From Thermothelomyces thermophilus ATCC 42464 (Eukaryota; Ascomycota; Sordariomycetes; Sordariales; Chaetomiaceae): a stretch of 64,000 nucleotides of DNA. The notes beneath the pieces are model-generated. The model was not told the DNA's origin and did not search any database. It saw nothing but the letters and a program-made list of their open reading frames with translations. Positions within the stretch are counted from its first letter, which is position 1. Every line of letters starts with the position of its first letter. Positions 10,133-21,658 of the stretch are shown here, one piece after another. The stretch covers positions 372,001 to 436,000 of the forward strand of contig NC_016472.1 of NCBI RefSeq assembly GCF_000226095.1, written 5' to 3'. A program made the translations under genes and the position numbers.

Positions 10133-13100
10133 TTAGTTCCCATGAGTTGTCTTCTGGTCCAAAATCAAGCCATTTGACCAGGTACTATAGTTCTCCGTTG
10201 ATAATATATGAATCTAGAATTTCTTCGACGTCCCATTCTTCTTCCTCGTCTTCTGCTTCGATATATATAGCAACCTTGGCGTTTTTCGGTGCTAGTTCAA
10301 GAAGCGAAATATAAAAAACATCCGTCCGTAGTCATATAGATAACGGTAATGATAGTCGGTAGTTAGATGTCAAAATTTGTTCTTTGATAACGAAGGGTCC
10401 GACCTTCTTAAAGTCTAGCTTCGCGCTTAGTCGTTTGGTTCGCAGGTTTTGTATAATCAGGTAGACTTTGTCTCCCCTCTCTAGGCAAGGTCCCTTGAGC
10501 CTATGTTTATCGTAGTAGTTCTTTATTCTGGTCTTGACAAACTCGAGTTCTTTTTTAAGCTTTTTATATAGTATGTACATCTGTTCTGCTTTGACTGCTG
10601 CTCTCGGCACTATGACCTCTGGTCCTTGCCTAAGGTCTACTTTATATCCGTAGTTCGCGAAGAACGGTATAACTTTGGTCGTTTCCGTTAGCATCGTGTT
10701 GTAAGCGAGTTATGCTGTTGGCAATAGTATGACCTAGTCGTTTTGCTAGTAGTTAACATAAGAGCGGAGGTACTGCTTAATAACTTGGTTTAGTCGCTCC
10801 GTTTGTCTATTAGTCTGTGGGTAATATGCCGTTGACAGCTTGCTATTAATGCCTAATCGTTGCATTAACGCTTGCTAGAACTTCGACGCGAACTTGGTGT
10901 CTCTGTCGGTGATCTATTCTTGTGGCTAAGCATGTACTGATATAACTTGCCGATAGATCACGTCTGCTAACTGTTCCGCTATCTAGGACTCCTTGTAGGG
11001 AAAGAAATATACCCACTTAGTCAGGCGATCTACTATAGTAAGAATACTATCGTAGGTCACTCCTGTAGCTATATCCTTAGATTCTAGCAGCTTTGTAATA
11101 AAGTCCATCGTAACTAAACTCTATAGTTTGTCAGCTGTTAGTAGTGGCTAAAGTAGCCTATACGGCTTATATTGTGCCGTTTTGCTTCGGTTGCAGATGT
11201 CGTAGCTTCGTACGACTTCCTTGACCTGTGCCGTTAACTATAGAAAGTCGTAGTGTCTCTTGACTTATGCGACAGTCTTCGTAACTCCTTTATATCCTCC
11301 GAGTTTCGACTTGTAGAGTTCTCGAATCATTCGCAGCTATTGATCCCTGTCGTAGATATATGCTTTGCCTCGGTACCAGAGTTTCCCATCTCTTTCTTCC
11401 ACTCCGTTAGGTACCATTGGTCCGGGTGCTGCTTGATACTATGCCTCGTTAATCCTTTCTTCTCGAAAGATTACGTAGCATTCTAGGAACGAGTCAAGTA
11501 GATCATCTTCCACAGGTGTCTACGTTTCGTAATGTAGCGTTCCGTCTATTCGTTCCTTGAACAACGGTAGTATTACTCCCGTTCGTCCTTCCGTATAATC
11601 CGTTCGTCGGCTTAAGATATCTACTTGTACGTTCTCTTTGCCCTTCTTATAGCGAATCTCAAAGTTAAATTCCACGAGGAATTCTGCCTATCGTATTTGT
11701 CGTCTATTAAGCTCCTTCGTCGTCGTGAAGTATCATAGGTTCTTGTGATCTATATATACTTGTACCGGTTTAATCGTGCCGCTGAGGTATGGTCGCCATT
11801 CCTTGAAAGCTTCGATAATTACAAGTAGTTCCTTATTATAGATCGGATAATTAAGATATAGTCTGTCGAGCTTCTTTGAAAAGAAGGCTATAGGATATAG
11901 CTTTCTTTGTCCGTCTCGTTATCCTAATTGTCCTCCGATGGCATAGTCTAAAGCGTCCGTTTCTACCTCGAATGGCTTCTTAGGGTCTGGTAGTACTAGT
12001 ATTAGATCTTTAGTAATGGCGTCGCGGATCTGCGTAAATGCTTACTCGTGTTGCTCTTCCTATTAGAATTTAGTATTCTTCTTAGTAAGTTCGTGTAAAG
12101 GTCATACGATTACTCCAAAGTTCCTAATGAACATCCGGTAGAAGTTTACAAATCCGATGAAGCTTCGTACTTCCGTGACTAACGTCGGTCGTAGCCAATT
12201 CTTGATAGCTTCAACCTTTAAAGGTTCCATCCGGATTTGTCCCGGGGATATCTCATATCCTAAAAATACCGTTTTCCTAACGTAGAATTCGCTCTTTTCC
12301 TTGTTAACTAATAGCTTGTATATATATAGCATGTCTAGCACTACTTTCACGTACTTCTGGTGTTCGTCTATTACCTTAGAGAAGATAAGTATATCGTCGA
12401 GATAACATACCGCAAATTTATCGAGAAAGGGTCGGATAGCTTGATTAATCAGGGCTTGGAATGTTGCCAGCGCGTTCGTAAGTCTAAATGGCATGACGAG
12501 GTACTCGTAGTAGCTATAGGGTGTCCTAAAGGCCGTTTTCCACTCGTCGCCTTCTTTGATCTATATATAGTTGTAGGCCGATGGCAAGTCAAGACACGTG
12601 AAATATTAGGCTCCTGCCAACTAATCTCAGAGCCGTAAGATTAGCGGTAACGGGTATCGGTTTTTCACGGTCTATTTGTTAAGTTACTAATAGTCGATAT
12701 ATAACTGTAGCTTTCCGTCTTTCTTAGGCATAAATAGGATTAGGTAGCCTGCTAGCGATATCGACGGGCAGATATATCCTCTTCGAAGGTTCTCCTCCAA
12801 ATATCGCTTAAGTTCTTCGTTCTATGTCTAGCTTATATAGTAAATCTTGAAGAACTTTAGTTATACTCCTTCCTTGAGCTTGATCTCGTAATCCTATAGG
12901 CTATATTCTAGTAATCCTTCTAGATACTTCGGTTCGAATGCTAGGTGTCCTTTATATTCTTTCGGTACTTCCCTAATCTTGTCTCGTCTCTCGGTTTTCT
13001 GGTAATATACGAACTTGGTTCTGTCTATAGCGATGCTAGCAATTTCTCCTATCTCAACCTACTACTCCTATTACAGTGCTCCGCATTCGTCAACGGAGAG

Positions 13101-13799
13101 AACAGCTATCGGCGATTTAGCTCGTTCCTCCTGTCGCGATATCGATGTCGTTGTGCCACCTCTTCTAGAGTCCGTAGTGGTCTGCCTGCCACTGTCCGTC
13201 TCTTGCGGTAGATCTATAGGATATGCCTTTCTCTAAGCATCGTCTGCTCGCAATCCTTATATACTCCCTATCTTGCTAGTCAAATATAACTCCATTCGGG
13301 GTCGTAGGTAGCTACCATTCTTCTAGCTAATGTCTAGGTTGTAATCTTCATACTATGGTAACCCTAATATTATATCTTTATCATTACCTATATCCACGAT
13401 ACTAAATACGACTACTATAGTCTTCCCTACTATAGTAATATCGATTGGTTCGGTCTCTCTACGTACCTATTACGTCGGGAATGGCCCTTTGACTATGCCA
13501 TGCTTCCACTTCATTCTCTAGGGTATCTATAGCTAATTTACAAGTATCGGCGAAATCAGGTTCATCTCTACTCTACTATCTACTAGTACAAGCATTTCAT
13601 GCTATTTCTACTATACTATTATCTATAGTCGCTTGTCTTGCCGCCGTCGTCTAAAGATCGTAGCGATTTCCCATGTTTCTGCTAGGAGGTCTCGGTACAG
13701 TGGTCTCTTACGCTAGTTCCTCCTATACTACGCTACCACTCGCTGCTACACGGGCGTTAATAGTTTCCGGGCCCCTCGAAGGGCCCTGACCCGTTTCCC
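10068..13799 (-). pseudogene. pol of B1, RIP-inactivated
   Basis: Pol in the -1 frame relative to gag, from the GGGAAAC site (plus strand GTTTCCC 13793-13799) to a TAG at 10068-10070. Stops in the stretch after the slip site are TAG only, as expected from CAG or TGG. Reverse transcriptase is partly open (12102-12494: P-F-R-L-T-N-A and C-Y-L-D-D-I-L-I-F-S-K). The integrase C-terminal GPF-like module is open (10332-10694: G-D-K-V-Y-L-I, K-K-V-G-P-F-V-I). The chromodomain near 10080-10230 ends the protein. The last 65 bp overlap the accessory gene on the other strand. Confidence 0.9.
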
Positions 13800-15979
13800 A
13801 GGTTAGTGCTAACCTCTCTAGTTATTTAGCTAATAGCTGCTTCGTCAATCGTGCTCATTTCCATAAGCCATTAGGTGCTTGCGGCTTCCCACTATTAGGT
13901 CCGTTCTACTTTCTGTCGTACATACCATAGCTTTGTCTAAAGCTCCTGAATTCGCGATTTCTTTTCGTCTATATAATAAAGGCAATCGTTGCTCTAGCAC
14001 GAGTCTTATACATCTCGTCCGGTTCCGCAGTGCCTAGGCCAGGCTCGTCTTGGAACTATTGTAATGCTTTCTAGATCGCAGGCTTCGATCTTCCAGAGCA
14101 ATTCGGCCACTCTATTTCCTATATCGTAGACCTATTCCACAGGGTACAAGCTTCCGTCCTCATTTCCTTGTCGAGTCAGCCAGTGATTGTTTTCGAACTT
14201 GTCACAGAAGTGGTATTAGCATTCGTGTACCATACACTGGAACCAGGGCACTTGCGCATGTGCCTCATATCGAGGGTACAGTCGCGTAGCGTCGCCTAGG
14301 AGGTATTAGAATCCTTTCTCGAATCCTTCCCATTATACGTAGACCGTAGGTACTCCAGTGCTAATATAGGAGTGTTTCTTCTAATAGCTTTCCTATATAC
14401 GCTCGTCTTTTCCGCGGTTCGTGTATATAAACTAGTATTCTAGGTTCCGCATGTCGTTACTAAGTTGTTGGCCGTCAAGATACTCGGCGTAGCTATTAGG
14501 CCTATCGTATATTACAGGCTGTTCTCCTTTGATAGTTTTCACGATACGTTAGAGTTCTCTCATTTCGCCCCTCATTTTATCGCTCTACTAGGCAAGTCAA
14601 ATCAAGCGCCCGTCCTATTCATGCAGTTCCGTATTAAGCCAAAAAACTTCATTACAGTACCATTCGATTCGTTCCTAGAGGAATAGAACATTAGGTCCGG
14701 GTCTTTCGATTCCTTAGGTATCGGTTGTCCATAATCCATCCCGCCTCTACATGACCGTGAAACCCTACTACCTCAAGACTAGGAGAATCGAAGCTGGCGG
14801 TATATATTCTCCTGCTATATCCTATTCAGCAAGACCTATCTCTAGGTTCATAGTGACTAGTTCGGAGTACGGTGCTTATTCGTCTTCTCTATCGCCGTCG
14901 TGTCCGAGACTATCTATGTCACTATCCTTATCTTTATAGCTCGTAGCTACTACTTTAGTAACGTTCTTAGTAGTTTCGTTAATATCTGCGATTTCTTTTC
15001 TAGGGACTGGCTTCCATTCTTTCTTCGGGCTTCGACATTCTTGCTTATAGTGCCCTTTCTTTCTATAGTTGTAGTAGGTAACATTAGACTTGTCTTTGGT
15101 CGTCTTCTTCTAGTCCTGCTTCTGCGCTACGTCTATATCTATAGCTCCAGGGTACATCCCGTACAAGGTACTGACGTACGCTTGCTTTTTCTTGTCGTTA
15201 GCCTTAACTATGGTTCCGTTCATTTAACCTCGTTTCTGCTACTCTCGTACGTAGAGTCGATCATCGATTCTAATGGCTTATATAATGTATTCGTCCAGGG
15301 TCTCAGGCCGATTATACTTATATAGCTTGTCTTTAACCTTTTCCTTTAAGCCGTTATAGAATAGTTATATTAATACCTTGTTATTAAGCTAAGACTTGAG
15401 CATGTCCTGTCTAAACTATATGGCGTAGGAGGCTACTAACTTGGTCTATCGGAGATTAGCAAGTCTTTCTTATATATGAATCTTCTCGTCTTTATCGCCA
15501 AAGACCTTCTAAAGCTCTTCCTCGAAACGGTTATAAGATCGGAAGACTGCCTATATAAATACGTCTCGATCGTCTTCATCTTCCTCCGTAAGATAGTCGT
15601 TCTACGTAGGCTCGAACCATCTAAGTGCCTTGCCCTCTAGTCTCGTGGCTATATAGAGGACTTTGGCTTTGTCGTCCGGAAACTTGTCGTCATTAAGCCA
15701 GAAGTAGGATCGGAGGTTTATTAGGAATCCTACAAGATCTTCCTTAGTTCCTCTATATTTGCTAGGTAGTTCGATCTTAATACGCTTCGCTTTAGCGCCC
15801 TTAAGTGCCTCGATTTTGGTATAGGCCTCGTTAACCAACTTCTGCGAGTACTTTTCGCAGTTCTCGAGTTCCTTGATTCGAGCTTAAATAGCCTTGTCTC
15901 TCTAATCTAACTCCTAGATCCGCTACTAGAGTTAACCAAGCTAAGCGAGCAGCTATTCGGCCGTAACGTTAGTAGCCAT
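13757..15979 (-). pseudogene. gag of B1, RIP-damaged
   Basis: ATG at 15977-15979 (intact) to TAA at 13757-13759, 2,223 bp. The stretch 15602-15838 is open and reads -E-A-Y-T-K-I-E-A-L-K-G-A-K-. The CCHC knuckle lies near 15030-15090. About 420 codons follow the knuckle. In-frame TAG codons are still present elsewhere. Confidence 0.88.
13769..13799 (-). promoter_or_regulatory. -1 frameshift signal of B1 (GGGAAAC plus hairpin)
   Basis: On the element strand, GGGAAAC in register G-GGA-AAC, a six-base spacer GGGTCA, then GGGCCC-TTCGAG-GGGCCC, which can fold into a GC-rich stem. The gag stop follows shortly. This is the textbook layout for -1 ribosomal frameshifting, and pol is in the -1 frame. 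Confidence 0.75.
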
Positions 15980-16033
15980 GTCGATATCAAGGTCGAAGTC
16001 ACCTCCATTCTGAACTATAACAGAACAAAGGGA

Positions 16034-16044
16034 GTAGTAACAAC
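16034..16044 (-). promoter_or_regulatory. Putative self-primer binding site of B1
   Basis: Plus-strand GTAGTAACAAC, one base from the 5' LTR. The LTR carries GTGGTAATAAT (5' LTR, plus 16216-16226 as its complement) and GTAGTAATAAT (3' LTR), which pair with it apart from transitions. Confidence 0.65.
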
Positions 16045-16045
16045 G

Positions 16046-16472
16046 TATAACGAACCTAACTCAGACTTCTTCTAAAAGGGTCCAGACGGAGGCGGGCTAA
16101 GCGTGACGAGCAGGCGGGTCGTCTAAGGGATTCGGTGAAGCCAAAGGGTTTACAACAACATTAGAGTTATCTCTCATAGTAATTAGCAATGCTTGGTATA
16201 AGTACTGTGATTGTGATTATTACCACTGGTGAACTCCCAGAGTCCACTATAACGAGTGACTATTTATATGTATATATACCCCTAGGATCACTAGCAGTCG
16301 TGGTGATCATTTATACTGGCTTACCTGGCTTATATTGTGAGCTAGTAATCCTCTGTTGGGATCATTTCTTGCCAAGCGTGATCCTGTCCTAATTGGTCTA
16401 TCATTCCTTTGGCTTGATTGGCCCGTTCGTGCCAGTGGCTTAGGCGGCATCTGCATGCATATTTCCGTGACA
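16046..16472 (-). repeat. 5' LTR of B1 (type B, 427 bp)
   Basis: Same length as 8916-9342; begins (element strand) TGTCACGGAAATATGCATGC. It is somewhat less mutated than its partner in U3. Confidence 0.92.
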
Positions 16473-16477
16473 AGTAG
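16473..16477. repeat. Target site duplication AGTAG, right copy (B1)
   Basis: Identical to 8911-8915; the solo LTR resumes directly after it. Confidence 0.9.
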
Positions 16478-16639
16478 CTAGCTATCCTCTGCTATCTTTC
16501 CCTTTTAGGCAATTGTTCGCCTGTAGTAGCCTACGCTCCCTAGCGATCCGTGTTAGCCTCGCTTCGTGCCCTTCTTGATTGGTAGCTCATTCAGCCTTCT
16601 GCGCCCCACCGGGTCGCGGTATATGGTTGGCTCGTAACA
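16478..16639 (-). repeat. Solo LTR type A, right part (162 bp)
   Basis: Continues the LTR that stops at 8915. It ends CTCGTAACA (changed CTCGTGACA) and is followed by the CTTCT duplication. Confidence 0.88.
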
Positions 16640-16893
16640 CTTCTGCTTTATTCTCTAGGGTATCTGTAGCTAATTTATAAATGTCGGCAAAATTAGGTTT
16701 ATCTCTACTCTACTATCTATTAGTACGAGCATTTCGTGCTATTTCTATTATACTATTATCTATAGTCGCTTATCTTGCTGCTATCGTCTAAAGATTACGG
16801 TGATTTTTTATGTTTTTGCTAGGAGGTCTCGATATAGTGGTCTCTTACGCCAGTTCTTCCTATACTATGCTATTACTCGTTACTATACGGGCG

Positions 16894-19116
16894 TTAATGG
16901 TTTCCAGGCCCCTCGAAGGGCCTTAACCCGTTTCCTAGGTCAGTGCTAACCTCTTTAGTTATTCGGCTACTAGCGGCTTCGTTAATTATACTTATTTCTA
17001 TAAGCCATTAAGTGCTTACGGCTTCCTACTATTAAGTCCGTTTTACTTTTCGTTATATATGCTATAGCTTTATCTAAAGCTCCTAAATTTGCGATTTCTT
17101 TTCGTCTACGTGATAGAGGTAGTCGTTACTCTAGTATAAGTCTTATATATCTCGTCCTGTTCCGTAGTACCTAGGCTAGGCTCGTCTTAGAACTATTGTA
17201 ATGCCTTCTAGATCGCGAGCTTCGATCTTCTAAAGTAATTCGGCTGCTCTATTTCCTATATTATAGACCTATTCTATAGGGTAGAGGCTTCCGTCCTTAT
17301 TTCCTTGTTAGGTCGGCTAGTAATTGTTTTCGAATTTATCGTGGAAGTAATATCGGCATTTGTATACTATATACTAGAACTAGGGCACTTATATATATAC
17401 CTCGTATCAAGGGTATAGTCGCATAGCGTCGCCTAAGAGGTATTAGAATTCTTTCCTAAATCCTTCCTACTATACATAGACTATAGGTACTCTAATGCTA
17501 AAGTAAGAGTATTTTTTCTAGTAGCTTCCCTATATATGCTTGTCTTTTCCATGGTTTATATATATAAACTAGTATTCTAGGTTCTATACGTCATTACTAA
17601 GTTACTAGTTATTAAGGTACTTAGTATAGCTATTAGGCCTATTATATATTATAGGCTATCCTCCTTTAATAGCTTTTACGATATATTAGAGTTTCTTTAT
17701 TTCGTCCCTTATCCTATTACTCTACCAGGCAAGTCAAGTCAAGCGTCTATCCCGTTTATATAGTTCCATATTAAGTTAGAAAACTTTATTATAGTACCAT
17801 TCAATTCGTTCCTAGAGGAATAGAACATTAAGTCTAGGTCTTTCGATTCCTTAGGTATTAGTTATCTACAATCCATCCTACCTTTATATAACTATAAAAC
17901 CTTACTACCTTAAGGCTAGGAGAATCGAAATTGGTAGTACGTATTCTCCTACCATATCCCATTCGGCAAGACCTGTCTCTAGGTCTATAGTGATTAGTTT
18001 AGAGTATAGTGCTTGTTCGTCTTTACCGTTACCATCGTGTCCAAGACTATCTATATTACTACCCCTATCTTTATAGCTCGTAGCCGCTACTTCGATGACG
18101 TCCTTAGTAGTTTCGTCAATAACCGTAATTTCCTTTCTAGGGACTGTCTTCTACTCTTTCTTTAGGCTTTAACATTCTTGCTTATAGTGTTCTTTCTTTC
18201 CGTAGTTATAGTAAGTAACATTAGACTTATCTTTAGTCGTCTTCTTCTAGTCCTACTTCTATATTACGTCTATATCCATAGCTCTAGGGTATGTCTTATA
18301 CGAGGTACTAACGTACGCTCGCTTTTTCTCATTATTAGCCTTAACTATAGTTCTATTTATTTAGCCTCGTTTCTATTACTCTTATATATAGAGTCGATTA
18401 TCGATTTCAATAGCCTATATGATATATTTATCTAAGGTCTTAGGCTAATTATACTTATATAGCTTATCTTTAACCTTTTCCTTTAAGCTATTATAGAATA
18501 ATTATATTAATGCCTTATTATTAAGCTAAGACTTAAGTATATTCTATCTAAACTATACGGCGTAGAAGGCCACTAACTTAGTCCATTAGAGATTAATAAG
18601 TCTTTCTTACATATAAATCTTCTTATCTTTATCGCTAAAAACCTTCTAAAGCTCTTCTTCGAAACAATTATAAGATCAAAAGACTACCTACGTAAATATG
18701 TCTTAGTCGTCTTTATCTTCCTTAGTAAAGTAGTCATTCTATATAGGCTCAAACTATCTAAGTGCCTTACCTTCTAATCTTATAGCTATATAAAGGACTT
18801 TAGCTTTATTATCTAGAAACTTATCATTATTAAGCTAGAAGTAAGATCGAAGGTTTGTTAGGAATTCTATAAGATCCTCCTTAGTTCCTCTGTATTTACT
18901 AGGTAGTTCGATCTTAATATAGCTTGCTTTAGCGGTCTCAAGTGCCTTGATTTTAGCGTAGGCCTCGTTAACTAACTTCTACAAGTGCTTTTCGCCGTTC
19001 TCGAGTTCCTTGATTTGGGCTTAAGCAGCCTTATTTCTCTAGTCCAACTCCTAGATCCGCTACTAGAGTTAACTAAGCTAAGCGAGCAGCTGTTCGGCTA
19101 TAACGTTAATAGCTAT
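16894..19116 (-). pseudogene. gag of A1, RIP-inactivated
   Basis: The start codon is changed (plus-strand TAT 19114-19116 where B1 has CAT). The stop is TAA at 16894-16896. Length 2,223 bp, as in the other copies. Zinc knuckle region near 18190-18220. The heptamer reads A-GGA-AAC (plus 16930-16936). Many TAG/TAA codons. Confidence 0.86.
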
Positions 19117-19170
19117 ATCGATATTAAGGTCAAAGTCACCTCCGTTCTAAACTATAATAGAACAAAGGGA

Positions 19171-19181
19171 GTAATAGCAAC
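19171..19181 (-). promoter_or_regulatory. Putative self-primer binding site of A1
   Basis: Plus-strand GTAATAGCAAC, one base before the LTR at 19183. The LTR segment at 19354-19364 is GTTGCTATCAC on the plus strand, complementary at 10 of 11 positions. Confidence 0.65.
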
Positions 19182-19182
19182 G

Positions 19183-19634
19183 TGTGACGAACCTAACTTA
19201 GACTTCTTTTAAAAGGGTTTAGACGAAAGTAGATTGAGCGGGATAAGTAGGCAGGTCGTCTAAGGGATTTGGTAAAGCTAAAGGGTTTATAATAACACTA
19301 GAGTTGTTTCTTATAGTAATTAGCAATACTTGGTATAAGTATTGTAATTGTAGGTTGCTATCACTAGTGAACTCCTAGAGTCTACTATAACGAGTAACTA
19401 TTTACATGTATATATACTTCTGTTGATCGCTTATAGTCCCCTTCTATCCTGTCCTTAGATTGCCTTTGGTAGCTAGCTATCCTCTGCTATCTTTCCCTTT
19501 TGGTAATTGTTTGCCTGTGGTAGCCTGCGCTCCTTAGTAATCCCGTGTTAGCCTTGCTTTGTGCCCTTCTTGATTGGTGGCTCATTCGGCCTACTATACC
19601 CTACCGGGTTACGGTATATAGTTAGCTCGTAATA
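19183..19634 (-). repeat. 5' LTR of A1 (type A, 452 bp)
   Basis: Plus-strand ends TGTGACGAACC and CTCGTAATA. It contains the sequence TTTGGTAGCTAGCTATCC in the state that preceded the B1 insertion into the solo copy. Confidence 0.9.
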
Positions 19635-21658
19635 AGGTAGCTATAGGCCTATAGCCCTCCTACTAATAGTAGGTAAGGTATTAAAGGCTATAGTTACCTA
19701 GAAGGTAATAGCTGTTATAGAGGCCTATAGACTTCTCCTAGCTAAGTAGATAGGTAACTAGGAATATAGGTCTATAGAACTAGCTATTTGGCTTATTATA
19801 GCCCAGGTTTAGGAGGCTTAGAGGTATAAGGTGGCTACCTCCTTTCTATAGCTCGATATCTTAGGGGCTTTCGATACTATTAACTATACCTAGCTACTAG
19901 CCACTTTATAAAGCTAGGGCTTCCCAAAGTAGTTAGTAGTCTAGGTTAAGGAGTAGCTATAAGATAGGGTAGCTATCCTCTACTTTAATAGCCAGAAAAC
20001 AGAGGATATAGCAATAAAGGCTAGGGTCTTATAAGGGTTACCCCTCTCCCCTATATTATTTATCCTCTATATAGCCTCCCTTTATTAGGCCATTTACTAG
20101 ACTAGCCCTATAGTTAGTTTAATAGGTTTTACCGATAATACTAACCTCCTAGCCTTTAAGAGGGCTAAGGAGGCCTATAACGGTTAGCTATAGAGGGCCT
20201 AGAAGGCCTACCTCTAGTAGGTAAGGACCTAGGGTATAGCTTTTGCCCTGGAAAAGTGTAAGCTTATCTACTTTAACAGGGGCCGGAAATAGTGGTCGTA
20301 ACCACTAGAGCTCCTATAGCCTAGAGGGGGTACTATTACTATAGCCCCTTCGAAGTTAGCTAGATTTCTTAGGGTGTAGCTAGATTAAAGGCTATAGTAA
20401 GGCCTTTACTATATAAAGGTAGCTAAGAAGCTGAAAACCTAGGAGTTTGCCCTAACTAGGCTTGCTACAAAGACCTAGGGCCCTAACCTCTTATAGGCCT
20501 ACAAGGTCTATACTAAGTATATCCATAACGCCCTAGCCTATAGAGCCTCGAACTTCTATAAGCTTACTAAGCTAGGGGGTAAGTTAGAAGGCCTTGCTAG
20601 GGAACTATTAAAGGCCTAGTATAGGGCCCTTCAAGTGGTTACTAGGGCCTATAAGGCTACCCCTATCTAGTGCCTCGAAATAGAAGCCTAGGTACTACCC
20701 CTCAACCTCTATCTTAATAAGAGGCTAGCTAACTTCAAGGCCAAACTTGACCAACCGCTCTTATAGACTAGGGTAGGTCTAGGGGCCTCCTAGGTCTCTA
20801 TAAGGGCTCTTATCTAATAGGCCTACAATAGGTTAAGCTAGAGGTTCTAGAGGAGAAGGGCTAAGGCAAGGGGCCGGGAGCTAAAGCCTATAGCCCTAGA
20901 GGTAGTAAGGTCAACGGTCCGGTAGTAGGTTTAGAAGGGCTATAAAGGGGGTTAACCCCCCCTATAGACCCTATAAAGAAGGCTATAGGCTATGGAACTA
21001 GCCATGTTAGCTAGCTAGAGCAACCGTCAGAGGGCCGACTAAGCCGGTAGGAGGATATAGCATATGTTAGACAAGGACCCTCTGTACCTAGTTTTTATAA
21101 GGGAAGGCCTATAAAGGCACTAGGGCCTAATAAAGGCCTAGAGCTCCCTACTAGTATAGGCCTATATAGGGGCTATTAGCCTCTATAACTTCCTTTTTAG
21201 GGTTTAAGTCCTAGGGGTTAGTACCCCCTACTATGCCTATAGCTAGGGGAGGGAAACTATAGAGTACCTAGTCGTATAGTGCCCAAACCTACTAAGAAGC
21301 CAAACGTAGGAATCCTGGGAAATACGGTTACAAAGGGACCTAGACCTTGTTCTACAAGGTATAGGGACTTATAACTATTGTTTAGTAAGGAGGGTTCTAT
21401 AGTGGCTAATAGACCTAGGGAGGCTCCTAGAATACTGCCTTGTAAGGAGGCTAGACTAGGAGGTAAGGCCTCTATAGGGCTATTTTAGCCACTTCTCCTT
21501 TTCTTTGTAGTGTATTGGTAGTCCGGATTAGGCGTTAGAGGCAGGATGGAGATTTTTATCCGGCCTATTTGGTACGGTTTCCTTTGTATATAACTAGAGA
21601 GGCTCTGGCATGCTTATTAGCATAGCGATATAAGACTAATAATAATAATAATAATAAA
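19635..21658 (+). mobile_element. LINE-1 (Tad-like non-LTR retrotransposon), 3' part
   Basis: Second half of ORF2 of a LINE: it starts inside the reverse transcriptase (matches LINE-2 from about 27947), holds the F-x-D-x-T-N motif (F-T-D-N-T-N near 20128-20145), and ends with a C-terminal region containing the spaced Cys/His motif seen better in LINE-2. The 3' tail is a short TAA repeat (21637-21658). The 5' half was separated by A1 and should lie left of the window. Many TAG codons. Tad-like assignment rests on domain order and general likeness. Confidence 0.85.

Larger units (their letters stand above)
8916..16472 (-). mobile_element. Ty3/Gypsy chromovirus B1, full length (7,557 bp)
   Basis: Complete element on the minus strand with two 427-bp LTRs (16046-16472 is the 5' LTR, 8916-9342 the 3' LTR) and a 5-bp target duplication AGTAG. 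Order on its own strand: LTR, primer site, gag, pol, antisense accessory gene, polypurine tract, LTR. It is less decayed than C1, A1 and C2: the frameshift heptamer is intact and several open stretches survive (15602-15838 gag, 12102-12494 RT, 10332-10694 integrase end). LTR differences that I aligned by eye are all transitions. It sits inside a solo LTR, so it is younger than that LTR. Confidence 0.95.
16640..19634 (-). mobile_element. Ty3/Gypsy chromovirus A1, right part (protease start, gag, 5' LTR)
   Basis: Continues the fragment interrupted at 8624. Read on the minus strand: 5' LTR (19183-19634), primer site, gag, then the start of pol. Its LTR is type A. The element lies within LINE-1, which begins at 19635 and is the same LINE family as 27950 onward. 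Confidence 0.9.
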